NCBI GenBank assembly: GCA_905250025.1
Contig: CAJNOJ010000016.1
Coordinates: 248,001 to 312,000 of the forward strand
Reading direction: 5' to 3'
Origin: Adineta ricciae
Taxonomy: Eukaryota > Rotifera > Eurotatoria > Adinetida > Adinetidae
DNA: 64,000 nucleotides
Every line of letters begins with the position of its first letter. Within the stretch, counting starts at the first letter, position 1. The notes beneath the pieces are model-generated. The model made no database searches, was not told where the DNA came from, and saw only the letters and a program-made list of their open reading frames with translations. This document shows positions 11,431 to 23,822 of this stretch, in pieces. The position numbers and the translations under genes are program-made.

Positions 11431-14141
11431 TCATTGGGTTATTAACGATTGTTGTTGTTTGAAGATAAGAATTGATTCGGATGACCAATATAAATTGCAA
11501 GATTTGTAGACTAAACATATGGTTAGAGGCGAATGAAATGCATTTAGTGTGAGATTTTCGACATACCCAACGTCCAGACATAAGGTACAAAGAAATCCTC
11601 AGGTTGTTCTTCTTCAACATACTTAAATTTTAATTCTGGAAATTTCTGAAGAAAGACAAAGCAATTTTCGAATAAATAATTCATGACGAGAATTGATATT
11701 TACTTTCAAACGATCCAATGGAAATTGCTTAGCACCCATTTCTAAAGCTTCTTTCACGTATTCCGTCGAACGTTGTTCGAGCTTATCGACTTTCTCAGCA
11801 AAATAGATGATAACCTAAAGAACAAATCCTGTCAATGTGAATTCTTTTCAAGCAACACCTACTGTGTCAATATTTTGTAAAACATCTTGAAAACTCGGAT
11901 GTGTTCTGTAATTCTCGAATATATCTCGATTGTAAAGTAATGTATAAATCAGATTAGTGTTATGTCTGAGTGTATGTGACAAACACGAATTAATGATTTC
12001 AAGAACCATTCTCATCACATCCTCAATAATGGTCAGATCTTGAACGTATTCATTGAGAGTTTCATCATTCGCTGCTGTTTTCGTCGAGTGTTGTTGAATA
12101 TGATCGAGTGTTTTCGAATGTTTACGTGCGAGTAGATTAAACAAGGAAACAATCCTTTGAGCAACATATGTATGTAGATTTTGAAATTGGGATGACATGT
12201 TGGCTAGAGCTGCCAAACAATTCGTATGTAAATATTTATCACGCATACGTGTCATGTTAAATTGAATTGTACGAAGAACAACAGCAACTAGTAAACCGCC
12301 GAGACTGATTTCATTCAATGATCGTTCAGTATACCTAATCAAGAGCAAGCATTCAAATCGAATTATGGACGAATAGAAAGTGTCATGAGTGCGGATTACC
12401 ATGTTAGCTTTTTTAATTTAATATCGTGAATTGTTCGATTAAAATAATCATCTTCGGATAGAATCAATAAGATTATCAATGACATGTAGATATGATGAGA
12501 ATTTCGTTCCGTTGCTGCATAGATAACTCGTAGAACTGGTAAGACCTAAATATAGAGATCAAGAAAAGTTCGAAAGATTGATGATTTAACTAACTATTTG
12601 GTCAATATTCGTTCGCGAGATAACATATGCTTTAAAGTGTTGGTTACGATGTAGTAACATGTACAATAATAATGTACTTTGGTCTGTGTGCACTGTTTGA
12701 CACAGAACATCGTATAGACGACGATAATCAACTGAAAACCAAGGCAATGGCTCGGAATCGGGTAAATTTGTTGGTGTATCTATATTTATCATCAGTTACA
12801 TGAAATGAGAATAGAAGAAGAAGAAGAAGAAAATTGGGATATACCTTGTGTATCAGTAAAATGTAAAAGAGCCAATCGATATGGATTTCGATGGGTATCA
12901 TTCGTGAAATGATTGCTTAGAATTAAAATCAAATGAATACTTTGGTTGGCTAAATGCCGATTACGAAGATCATAGGCTGGATCATGCGGAGGAACAGCCG
13001 TGTCCGTAGTTACTGTTGATGACGACGATGCTGATGTCATACCAAGAGTAACCACCGACCATAGACCATCTAAACATCGAATGAAAATACGTTTCTTTCT
13101 ACTCGATCGAAGGGACTAGGAAAGTTAATAGATATGTAACAACATTGATTATTCTTCACGTTCGTTACTTACATGCAACACTTTGTCCAATTTTGTACAA
13201 TGTTCCACTGTCACCATTCGCATCATTCAACGGCGCAACTGCTATTGCCGGTGGACAATCTGTTTGTTTGATGAAATGTTCTAACAAGGTTCGTGTAAAT
13301 TCCGATATTAACAAAGGACTAAAGAGCAGAAAAACCAAACACAATTGATCGGTACACTATTCGAAATCTAGCGTACTCAAGTCGATGCATAAAGATACTA
13401 TATATAGCACTGATAAGTGCTGCTTCTTTGGCACACATTTGAATTGATAAGAGAGACAATAATGTATTCAGGACTTCCAAATGCAAGGCATACGAATAAG
13501 ATTCAACTGGAACGGCAATGGTTGTTCGAAAGAGGGTATCAACAAAGAAACTCATCAGTGATGAACGATCTAAATTCGATGAGTTTATGTCAGTAGTGGA
13601 GATTTCATTTTCATTCAAATACCTGAATTTTCCTGTGGTAGGAAGTATGGATGGAGATTTTGTTCCGAATCGATTTCAATGAAATATTTCGTTACACAGC
13701 GAAGTATGAATAGAGCATTGTAGGTTTGCCATGTTACAATATTGCTAAAAGCAAATCGACGATAGAAACTGGTAAAAAATGAAATTTTGCAACGTACTCA
13801 TCGCATTCATCACGAACAGCCGATGCTAAACGGATAAAAACTTCGATTAATATGCCGTAATTGTTGGTCTTCGGATTATTTGTTTCTAGATGTTGTAAAT
13901 AGATCGAAGTTGACTCTTCGATTAGTTTCGAATGTGCACTGCAAAAAACCGCAATGTTTTCTATTCAAGTGGAAATTGCACGAGGCGAAAATTTTTCTTA
14001 CGTTGTAAACGGAGTTCGTAAACGAAACGATAGAAACTGATTCCAAAATGGATCATTCACGGATATGGACTCTTCACTAGCAAAACGTGTTAAACATTCG
14101 TTCGATTTCAAATCATTTAATGACGAATACTGAGCACCCAT
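11431..14141 (-). CDS. DYM: Dymeclin
   Basis: The start ATG at 14141 gives [15 protein letters not shown], with Gly2 ready for N-myristoylation as in human dymeclin (MGSNSSRIGDL). [15 protein letters not shown] follows, nearly the human SISENDPFWNQLLSF. Many short introns interrupt the gene. The conserved core near 12250 reads [20 protein letters not shown], and the 3' exons give [25 protein letters not shown] and, after a last intron, VYKSCNLYW, matching human VYNSAVGLYW. The stop is TGA at 11431-11433. Dymeclin is a peripheral Golgi protein that shuttles with the cytosol and supports secretory traffic. It is the first of three same-strand genes (DYM, Mff-like, CSTF3) separated by 256 and 94 bp. 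Length and termini agree with a complete orthologue. Confidence 0.93.
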
Positions 14142-14821
14142 GGCTTTTGAAAGAATCTAATTGATTTCAATAGAATAAACTGATGCGTAAGTACATCGTC
14201 AATTGTAAGTAAGAAATAGAGGGATGATGCATACATGTACATACATATACATCATCACCAAATAGGAATACAACTAACCAATGGAATCAACTCGAATAAT
14301 CTTTAACATAAAGAATGTAGTTTTAGTGGAATTTCATGGAAAAAATCAGATCAGTAGACTTTGAAATCGACTTAAATGGCGTTTTTGAAGAATCAGATCG
14401 CTGATAGAAATACAGATGTCGCTAATGTTTAATCGAGATCGATTTTGAAAACCTATTCTGTACAATAATATATTATTCATTCTGCTCCTATCATATCAAA
14501 ACCATTAGTGTAGCGTAGTTGAGAGTGAGTTTTTCGAGTGTCTGAGAGTTGCAATTGTACTGAAGAAAAGCGTGATTTACCTTTAACTGGTGGCACAACA
14601 CATGATTTTACATAGTTTTGTATGATTTTTGTTGAAAAAAATAAAATGTTGTTTACACATTCGTTTTTCCTTTTGTTACGGCCTATTTTTAACATGGGGA
14701 AGTGAAGAAGAAAGTGATTTAAAGAAAAAGCGAACACATGTTTACACAAGGCAGGTATAAATCTTTATTAAACTATTGCTGTTAAACCTCGAAAAGAAAG
14801 AAGAACATTAACAGCGACGAC
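14142..14821. other. Intergenic divergent spacer
   Basis: This stretch separates dymeclin (-) from the TPR/ART-like gene (+). A minus-strand open frame at 14477-14749 (90 codons, Lys- and Phe-rich) has no recognisable domain or splice partner, and I do not call it a gene. A run of alternating CATACAT near 14230-14250 is the only repeat seen. Confidence 0.45.
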
Positions 14822-16804
14822 ATGGAGTGTGCAAGTCTTATTTGGCTTGATGCAACAGTCAATGCTTCAGATGGATGTCTTGCGATTCAAAAAGAATTTC
14901 AATCGATTATGCCACAGTTCTATGTCTTTGAAAACATCTCGGATTGTAAAGAATACATTGAAGAAAAGTCCTACTACGATCGTATATTCTTCATCGTTAG
15001 TGGTCGATTGGGATCTAACATAGTCCCTCATATTCACCAATATCGACAAGTTTTTTCTATCTATGTCTTTTGCCAAGACAAACGAAGGCATGAGTTATGG
15101 GCGAAAAAGTATTCTAAAGTAATGTTAATCCTGTTTATCTACTTCCTTTCTATATTATTTTCCGTATAGGTGAGAGGTGTCATTGTCAAACTAGAAGTGC
15201 TTATCAATGAAATAAAGTCTGATTATACAAAACATCGTAATTGTCGATTAGATGAGCCATTTCCGATCACTTTTTACAATCCATCAGATCCAGTGATCAG
15301 TAAGGAATTTCTTTATTCAGAGATGCTTCTCGATTACATTCTTCAAATGAAATCAATGCCAGCTGATAAAACTGACTTCATCGACGGTTGTTTGCTTGGA
15401 TACTGCAACACGAGTGACTTATCCATCGTCACTGAATTTCAACAGGAATACGGTTCTGGGCAATCTATACGGTGGTACACACGCGATTCATTCCTTTCTC
15501 GTTTGCTGAACAAAGCATTGAGCACAATGAATCTTGATGTTTTATTCTTGTGCAGCTTTTTTATCCATGATGTACAAGATCGATTAGTCAAACAACAGTG
15601 CCGATCAGCAATTCAAGTTTATCACGGTCAGATAATGACTTCTGATGAACTACGATTATTCCGTGAATATATCGGACAGCATTTCTCGATCAATACTTTT
15701 CTTTGGACAACATTTAATCGTAAACAAGCTGTTTCATCTCTAAGTCAGTTTCCAATCAATGAACATCTCGTCCGAGTTTTATTCGAAATTCATGCTGATC
15801 CTAGGGCGAACAATCGTAAAAGCTTTGCTATGATCACACAGTTAGCTTATTTTCCGTCGGAGGAACAAGCACTATTTCAATTCGGATGCGTCTTTCAATT
15901 GCTGAATGTTCATTATGACAAGGGACATTCGGTATGGATTGTGAAAATCGCATTGACCGACGTTAGACATGATTATGATCAGACGAGTTTTCTCACTCGT
16001 GGAGAAATCTTAACAAGTATGGGTAAGCTTGATGAAGCAGAAAAGTACTATATTCGTACATTGAATGACATACCTGAAACTCATCCAGACTTTGCTCGGT
16101 GTCATTACCTACTTGGTTTTTTGCTGTTTTCGAAAGGGGACTATGAACTAAGTTCGTATTGGTTTCACGAAGTATTGAAATTTTTTCGAGCAGATGATCT
16201 AAACCTGGCCAACTCGTATTATTGCATAGGCTGCATCTATCACAAACATGTTAATCATTCTCAAGCTATACAATACTACGAAGAAGCGTTGCGTACCTGG
16301 CAGAGAATATCCGGTCATAACGAGCCGATTGAAATGGCTGAATGCTTGAATAACATGGGCTGCATCTACGAAACTGACGGGTCCTACTCGAAAGCATTAA
16401 CATGTTATCAGCGAGAGTTAACCATCCGAGAGAAATTAAAGGCATGCTTAGGGAAAACATACAATAATATTGGGAATATCTACTTTCGACTCGGTGAATA
16501 CAATACAGCGTTAGAACACTATACATACGCATTCTCGCTGAAAATCAAAACACTTGAAACCAATGATGTATCATTGGTTAAAACGTTGATAAATATCGGA
16601 CTTGTTTACGAATGCGATCATAATTATCAAGAAGCGCTGAAGGCATACCAAAGAGCCGGTTTTTTATTAGAAAAGATTGCTCCCTCGGAACTGAATCGTG
16701 ATCTTGATGTTAAAGATGCAATTCAGCGTATATTAGCATTACTGGAAGCAGACAATCATATTTCAAATAGTAGATCATCTATTTCTGTTAATAAAATTGT
16801 TTGA
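14822..16804 (+). CDS. ADP-ribosyltransferase-like (degenerate active site) plus TPR protein
   Basis: Two exons, 14822-15118 and 15170-16804, give about 643 residues. The first ~240 residues resemble a receiver-like or unknown N-terminal module. Residues ~250-370 follow the order of the arginine-specific ART fold: VYHGQ, INTFLWTTFNR, LFEIHAD, then EEQALFQFGCVFQL. At least five TPR repeats fill the C-terminus, of kinesin-light-chain style (for example NSYYCIGCIYHKHVNHSQAI and MAECLNNMGCIYETDGSYSK). The TPR part is most likely a protein-binding solenoid. The R-S-E catalytic signature looks lost: Arg is His at 15623, S-T-S is W-T-T, and the last Glu of E-x-E is Gln at 15866. Mono-ART activity is therefore doubtful. 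Families of this layout are abundant in bdelloids; the natural function is unknown. Confidence 0.78.
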
Positions 16805-17045
16805 AGTTTGATTTCATTCTACCGCTAATGACACTCAAAACGTATTTAGAAGTCTCTCCTCTTGTTTTTGGTTATTTCACCACTCGTCGTAAGAGAATAT
16901 TCAGTGTTTCTTTACCAACCGTTAAACATGAGTCACTATCGCGAAAATATACGTTACCGACCATTACACGCCATAAGCTTATTTTACGCTTGTCAATATT
17001 ACATTCAATCATCAAAATAACTTCTTACTACATTACGTGTTTAAT

Positions 17046-18077
17046 ATGACCGGACAGACACTTTTGGAAGACTTACCAGTAGAAGTTTGGTTCACCATTT
17101 TCTCGTATCTAAATGCTCGTGAACAATTCCATAGTTTTTTCAATTTGAAATCAAATATTAATCAACTACTGTCCAATTATTACCATCGGATAAACTTGAA
17201 GTTCAAAGATAAAGATAGTGAATGTGTTCTCGAACATGTTTTACGTTGCTCTCCGCAGTCGAATTGTATCTCAAGTCTTCGATTGGATAATATCAACAAG
17301 GTTTGATTGTTTCAAGACTTGAGTTATTTAATCTATTTCATTTTCAATATTTAGATGAACATCTTTCACGATATTAATTGTTTACATTTTCCGAATCTTC
17401 GTTCATTGACACTCTGCAATTTACATGTTACGAATGATATTTTGAATCTACTTAGATATTATGCACTGTCTTTAGAATATCTCAACGTGAGCTCTTTTGT
17501 TTCAAGTAAATGGGTTGAACTTCTTGATCTCATCATTTCGTTTTCGAAATTACAAACGTGTTATTTGAATCTGAATATGATCTTATGTCCTTTTCGAACA
17601 GAATTGAGAAGTCCGCTGAAACATTTAATATTTCCTGGTGCCAATCGAGTTTGTCAGAAGACGAATTTGGTGAGTTTTCTCGAATATTTTCCTTCTTTGG
17701 AATCACTACATGTCGGATGCCGTAAGATTATTAACAACGATGCAACATATGAGCCTGTGTCAGTGTCGAATCTGTCTTTGCAACTAAGTTATTTACCGGA
17801 ATCGTTTAACGAATTTATGTCATTTATGTTAGCAATAGCATCGCACGTGAAAAAACTTCAAATTAAATGTTGTCATTCGGTGTCAAATATTTTGTATGTG
17901 AAAGTGTTTCACTGGATGAGATTACTCGATTCGTTGGATAGTTTGAACGAGCTAATACTGATTATAACACCGGGCAAGAATGTAACGAAGAAAAATTGGA
18001 AAAGACGATGTGATGAATTAATGGAATTGACAAAGATGCGGAATATTCACTTACAAGTCATTTCTGTAAAGAACTAA
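17046..18077 (+). CDS. F-box protein, bdelloid-expanded type
   Basis: Exon 17046-17300 and exon 17355-18077 flank a 54 bp intron, giving a protein of about 325 residues. The N-terminus is an F-box (LLEDLPVEVWFTIFSYLNAREQFHSFF) that should bind Skp1 in an SCF ubiquitin ligase. The remainder consists of irregular leucine-rich units such as FPNLRSLTLCNLHV and YFPSLESLHVGC, probable substrate-binding repeats without a regular LRR period. The end is conventional for the family (LTKMRNIHLQVISVKN). The start ATG at 17046 is preferred over an in-frame upstream codon because the F-box begins six residues after it. It is not a close tandem copy of the F-box gene at 7150. Confidence 0.82.
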
Positions 18078-18120
18078 GGATATTTACGTGTATGAATTTT
18101 TTTATAAAGAAAAGAAGTTC

Positions 18121-21100
18121 TTAAACGAATCGTGATGGTAAATCAGAAAGCACGTATTCGATCTGTTTAGTGCTGTTTGAATGTCGTTTCAATTGAGGAA
18201 CGTGCAAGGGAAGATCGAAACTGACGGTAGGGACGATGAGAGGTATTGATATACGTTGTGCGATGACATCTGTTTTAGCACGATGTAAACTTCGACTCGC
18301 TCGTGATGATTGAAGATTAGAAATGATGTCGGGTAATGTTCGTCGAGAAGATGTACCTTCGGCCTAGAATGTAGAAGATGGAAGACTTCAATGATATGTG
18401 ACGAGTGAATGTCGTACAATACTAGTAGTGGTGGCTGAACTGTGTTGATTTGAAGTAGTTTCTGGGATTTTGTTTTCTTTTTTGATGCGTGGTTCTGTTG
18501 TGGAAGAAGTTCTTCGAGCGTGAAATGTTTCGGTGCGTTTGAATTTCATTTGATTTTGATGTGTGGACGGCGGTTCGTAGAGCGAATGACGAGGAGATGT
18601 TGAAACTTAAAAACAGCGTTAGAAAATGGTCCATTGCTTTTTCAAGTCCACACAAGATACGTACATTCGTCTTTTAAAGTTCGAGTTTTCGCTGGCCGAC
18701 TACGAAAACGACCTTCACTTGTAATAACCACTACCATTATTGTATATTCTGTATTGGGTTTAAGCATTATTGCATGGTACTCTTGACTAATACCCGAATA
18801 AACGCAATGCCCATTGCAAAGCAGTTCATAACGGGTTAAACGACCGGAAATAACCTCGGGTGGATGCCATTTTATATGCAATTCACGACGACCAATCTGA
18901 GAAAAGATGGGCGGAGCTGGTATACAGTCACCTGTACAATTGCTCTTTCAATTAATTTGCAGACTCTTTTCAAAATCGAGTTACCAGCAGAATCCGTTTT
19001 GACATTGACTGTTGTACAGGGTCCGTGTCTGTTTGCAGTGGCAATGCAAACACTGACGCGGTACATTGTGTTAGCTACTAACGAACCGATGGTAGTTCCA
19101 CAATCATTTATGAATTCATATTCAGCATCATCTGAACATCAATACGAAACAACTGTGTTGCGTAGTTGTATACAACTCACTCAGATAGATTTGATAACCT
19201 TTAAATGAATAACATGTGGTAAGATCAGGCGAATCCCATGCAATACGAACTGCTGTCATCGATGTACGAACCGTGTGAAGATTGGTTACGCAAGGTAATA
19301 CTAGAAAAGTTATCATTCTACGGATAAAACAAACTAACGAAAAGAGATTCATTCACTTTCATCGTCCGTTTGAAATATAGCTGGATCACTCAATTCACTT
19401 TCTCCTTCACTGGTTATGTACCGTATCCGGATGTTGTAACGGGTATTCGGTTTGAGAAGATTTAGACAGCAATTTGTTTCCGGTGTTATGCGAACAAGAA
19501 TATCGTCTTGACAAATTCAAATGGCAACATGCACAAATCAAGAAAAGGCTAGGCTTTTACTGAGTATTACACTGTATTGTACTTGATTCTCATCGTCTGC
19601 ATACAGATATGGATCCCAAGATACTTCCACAGATGTGCTGGAACAATCTTTGAGAAGAATTTATATTAAGATAGTTATCGAATGAAATCTGATTGCTTAC
19701 TGCTTATTTTCGGTCGATTTGGTTTGAGAGATTGATAGATCAAAAACCAGAGTAATCTCGATTCATTCTGAATTTCTTTCACTTCCTTCCATTTGTTTCG
19801 TACTCGTTTGATTAACTTCCATAAATTTTTCGAGCGACACAAATACTCCGTCGCACCTTCATGTTTACCAATCGATGTCAAACATCTGTATAACAAAATC
19901 TTCAATCATAATCAATTCAGAAAAACATTCGTTTCTTTATACATAAGTGCAAACCAAACAGTTTCGTGATCCGATGAGCCAAGTATTTTTTCTACGGCGA
20001 GAAGAATCTGTTGAAAACTCGTTCGCGATTGCGTACATAATTCATATCCATAGTCACTGGTACATAGACAGCTCAATGCATAGCAAGCATTTTTATGTAT
20101 GCCTTTATCCGAATTGATATCTAACATAGTTGGCAAGGCTTCGAACTTGAAATGATCACAATGAAAACGAAGGATGTGTCGATTTTTTTTCTGCTACTTA
20201 CAAATCGAGCCTGTCCGCAATTATTAATGAAGCATTTTTGACCTTCCTCGCGTTCAAGCAAACGTGCGATAGAGAAGACGAGATTAATGGAAAGGTTCGA
20301 ATCATTTATATCGAGATTAGTTAATAATTGATTCAAAATTTCATGACATTTCTCATGAGCAAGTATCAATCGACAACCAGCCTCGTCAACTGTCAGCCTA
20401 TGAGAAAAATCGATCATTCAAATACACGAAAAATCGTTTTTACCTACCGTGCAAACACTAGAGTCGCATTTCCAGTGACCCACGAGTTTGTTGAATTGAA
20501 CAGTAATGACAAATTGGAGATCAATTGACGCACACAAGCATGATTTAAAACTAAATCACGTCCTTGTTGACAATTACACTAAAGCGCGAAGAAAAGAAAT
20601 TGGGCTTTCGAAGTAAATTCAAAAGAAATCAAATCCTTGAACGAACAACAGGCTAATGAAATGAGCACAAATGTATAGAAAGAAACCTACATACTATTGT
20701 GCCAAGTATACCCGTTGCATTCATAACACAATCGAAATCTTCATTCGTCATCAACTGACACAATTTATCAATAATATCCACCGTTTCTAACAGATGCTGA
20801 TCGTGAAACATGGATAAAAATCGTTCGAGTCCATGCTCTGTTTCAACAATACTTCCGATAACATAGGCACTATTGACACAGATGCTAAATTATACGAAAG
20901 AAGAATTGTCCGGGTCGAAGATCAGTTTTGTATACTAACCAGTTTTCATCTGAAAACACTAATCGAACAATGGAAAGAAGAATCTCGTCGACTGAGCCTT
21001 GACTTAAAAAGTACTCAATTGTTTTCGCTTGATCATGTTTGAGATCATCAATGAAATATTCTAATGCATGACGAATCGATCTGTTGATATGGTTGAATGC

Positions 21101-21190
21101 TGAGCTATTGTGTTCATAGTCAATTTGTTGAAATCGACGAAAATAATTTTTCCGATCGAAATGAAACTGTTTTATTTCTTGATTCTCCAT
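18121..21190 (-). CDS. Armadillo-like repeat plus fibronectin type III protein
   Basis: A multi-exon gene starts at ATG 21190 (MENQEIKQFHFDRKNY). The first ~430 residues, from exons between 21190 and 19680, are helical armadillo/HEAT-like repeats. Examples are EILLSIVRLVFSDEN then ICVNSAYVIGSIVETEHG, and IHKNACYALSCLCTSDYGY. From 19640 to 18660 come fibronectin III domains, recognised by VEVSWDPYLYADDENQ, LKPNTRYNIRIRYITSEG, VRIAWDSPDLTT, MHIKWHPPEVISGR and LKPNTEYTIMVV; I count about four. The final exons give a Ser/Arg-rich unstructured tail ending SDLPSRFV at 18121. No signal peptide or membrane helix is seen, so the FN3 domains are probably intracellular. I do not recognise the orthologue. 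It lies 50 bp downstream of the legumain stop on the same strand. Confidence 0.72.
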
Positions 21191-21240
21191 TGCAAAGGTA
21201 CAGAAAAGGACAAAAATATCAAAAATGAAACGCGTCTGTC

Positions 21241-23109
21241 TTAATAATCAAAATGAAGCCGCTCGCTGCATACTTGATCGACAGCTCGATGAATAGTAGA
21301 ATCAAATAAGCCAATTTCACATAAATTAGCCATGATGTAGAGCTGATTCAAAACGAATTCATTCTAAAAATACGCATTTGCATTCGTTCGTTTCTTTTTA
21401 ATTAAAATATGAAATTCAACGAACTTGAAGATCAAAACACTTCTCTCCAATACGTTCGACCACCGATTGGTAACAATCGTATCGAGTCAATTTCATATGT
21501 TTTTCAGTAATAAGTTCCAAGTAGCCACCGCGATTCATCGATAAAGCCAAGGAAGCAATTTCACGTATACGAGATGTTATTGTTGATCGATCCTAGATGA
21601 ATCAAATGTCATGCGTGATTTTTGCGCATATTTATTACATACACTGTATAACTGAGCGAGTTCGCGTTCGAGTTTTTGTTTTTCGATTGAGTTGTCTTCT
21701 GCAGCAGCCAATCGACGAGTAACAATGGCGATGCGAACATCCTGTGTTGGAACAGCATCGCGCTAACACGTACAAAAACGAGAACAATTCTGAAAAACAA
21801 CTGCTAGTTTTCAGATCATACTCGTAAACGATTGTTATAGCGTTTTTTAAGTAGATTATGGTGTGATCGATACGATTGCTTTGCAGCTCCTTGAAATTCG
21901 CTAACATTATGTGCTTTGCCCAGATTCTATACAATGAAAAATAAAAGTTCACAGTTTTTCTCTCCAAACTGCTGAATTATCTTACAAGATCACCGTATTG
22001 CATAACATGACTGGTATTTGTTTTTGCTTGAGTGACTGTATACTGTTGATAGAGACTTTCCTGGTCGATTTTTTCAGCATCAGAATCTTCCATCCAAACG
22101 ACTGAATACACATCACCGAGGTATGTCTGACGTTTGTCATCATAATAACAAGCATATGACGATTCTTGTGCGTTGGATGCAGTTGTTGCATAAACATTGA
22201 TATTGTTCGGAAGAAGATCTTCCAACATCGAGCCTGATTCGCAAGCTTCGATATAGACGACCATCTGAAGTACAGAACATACCAATCGAGATTTGGAAAG
22301 TAAAATTGCATGTACAGACTTGTTTATATTTCTTTTGGGTATACATTTTCGTGATTGTTTCATTTAGTTGTTTTGCGTGAAGCTAAAAGTAACCAGCGAT
22401 CATTTCATTCATGCATTCAATGCTACGTAGTACGTACAACACCATGTGGAAAAGCAACCAAACCTGAACAAAGGAAGTCAATGAAACATATTAATCTAAA
22501 TTCCAACTCAACTCACCCACAGCGCCATGATCGGTGAAATAGATGAAAACGTTATCATCAGGTCCACTAGAAATAGTTCGTTTCTTCGCGATGTACTCGC
22601 TCATTTAATTAATTATTTACCTTTCTAAAACTTTTCCACTGCCTACACCTTTCAAAGCATCTTTTTCACCTAATAGAACATGCATGAAATTTTTCGGTGT
22701 CACTTCCTATTTTCAATACCATCTTATTTTTCTCCAGTGGGTAACAATAGAACTTACCAGATGAGTATAATCATGTGGTACACCGTGATAAACATCGTCG
22801 CCATCCGGATGGTTAATTATTACACCTTTAGTTGGATTTCTGCGAAAAACAAAGATACTGATGTCGAGAAAATGCTTCTTTCGCTTACTCAACGTTCTTA
22901 GCAAGATCATCGTACATCATCACGATGATATTCGAATCGGGAATACCATTCTTATGTAAAATTTGATAGGCATGACAAACGTCAGCTTGATGTCGATAGT
23001 TATACCAACCATTGGAGCCAGCAACAAGTACTGCCCAGTTAGCTGCTGACGCACAACTAATTCCGTAAAGAATTAAACTTGCAACAAGTACAACGATCTG
23101 TCGATCCAT
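21241..23109 (-). CDS. LGMN: Legumain (asparaginyl endopeptidase, peptidase family C13)
   Basis: ATG 23109 opens a signal peptide ([22 protein letters not shown]), followed at once by the mature start [20 protein letters not shown], almost identical to animal legumains. About ten short-intron exons join in frame. Landmarks in order are [50 protein letters not shown] with the catalytic His, then [10 protein letters not shown] with the catalytic Cys, then [16 protein letters not shown]. The C-terminal prodomain (LEKQKLER-like helices, then [19 protein letters not shown]) keeps the paired cysteines of the stabilisation domain. The stop is TAA at 21241-21243. Legumain is an Asn-specific lysosomal cysteine protease activated at acid pH. 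All parts needed for activity appear intact. Confidence 0.93.
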
Positions 23110-23822
23110 ATGTAAAGATAATATTAGATAGGATGGAGCTTATTTACGAAGTTTTTATATGACCATAGCAAGTAAAGATAAGAGATTTCTGTTTATGTAC
23201 ATACCGATAATTTTCTTTGTCCTGTGTACACAAACAAAACGAAAAAAGAAAGAAGTTTTGTTAGTACTTTGATAACTGTCTGTAGCCAAAGACTTCAACG
23301 AGACTGATGTTTGTAATTACATAACATTGAAGATTTTCCTGCGGCTTCTCATGCAGGTTTTTTTTCCTAGAAAACAATCCGTTGGACATTTTTTGCAATG
23401 TTTAACTGTTTCTCTTTGGGTTGTTGAAGTCCAGCCACTGTCGGATCGTTTGAAATTGAATTTCGTACACATCACCACTATAAGGTATTTGAAATTTAAG
23501 GATATGCATTAGTGCGCAGACGGCACCAAACGTTCAATGTTATTTCTGATGTTTAGATGTTCTTTGAGAAGAAAAATAGAAACGATCACACTTTTTCTAC
23601 ATAAAAGAATCCTATTTGAGCAATGTTTGCAATTTTGAACTAGTAGGGCATGAATTCTTCGCTGTAGGGATACTTTGACAGCACACCAATCAATTTGATC
23701 GCGTAAGATTTCAAAATAAAAATCATTTCAGTCTTTTATTTACAAAATTGACTTGAATCAATTAAAACAAATACTTAAAAAAATACTCATTAAAGATGTG
23801 TGTGTGTGAAGAAACTAAAAGT
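23110..23822. other. Intergenic, no supported gene
   Basis: Between the legumain start and the stop of the next upstream minus-strand gene I see no coding signal on either strand. It contains a GT run near 23795-23810 and T-rich tracts. It should hold the legumain promoter and the 3' end of the PH/PTB gene. Confidence 0.5.

Noticed and set aside
14477..14749. Minus-strand frame of 90 codons upstream of dymeclin
   Set aside because: No signal peptide, domain or splice partner; composition like non-coding DNA.
18864..19208. Plus-strand frame of 114 codons
   Set aside because: Lies antisense to fibronectin III exons whose conserved motifs are clear on the other strand.
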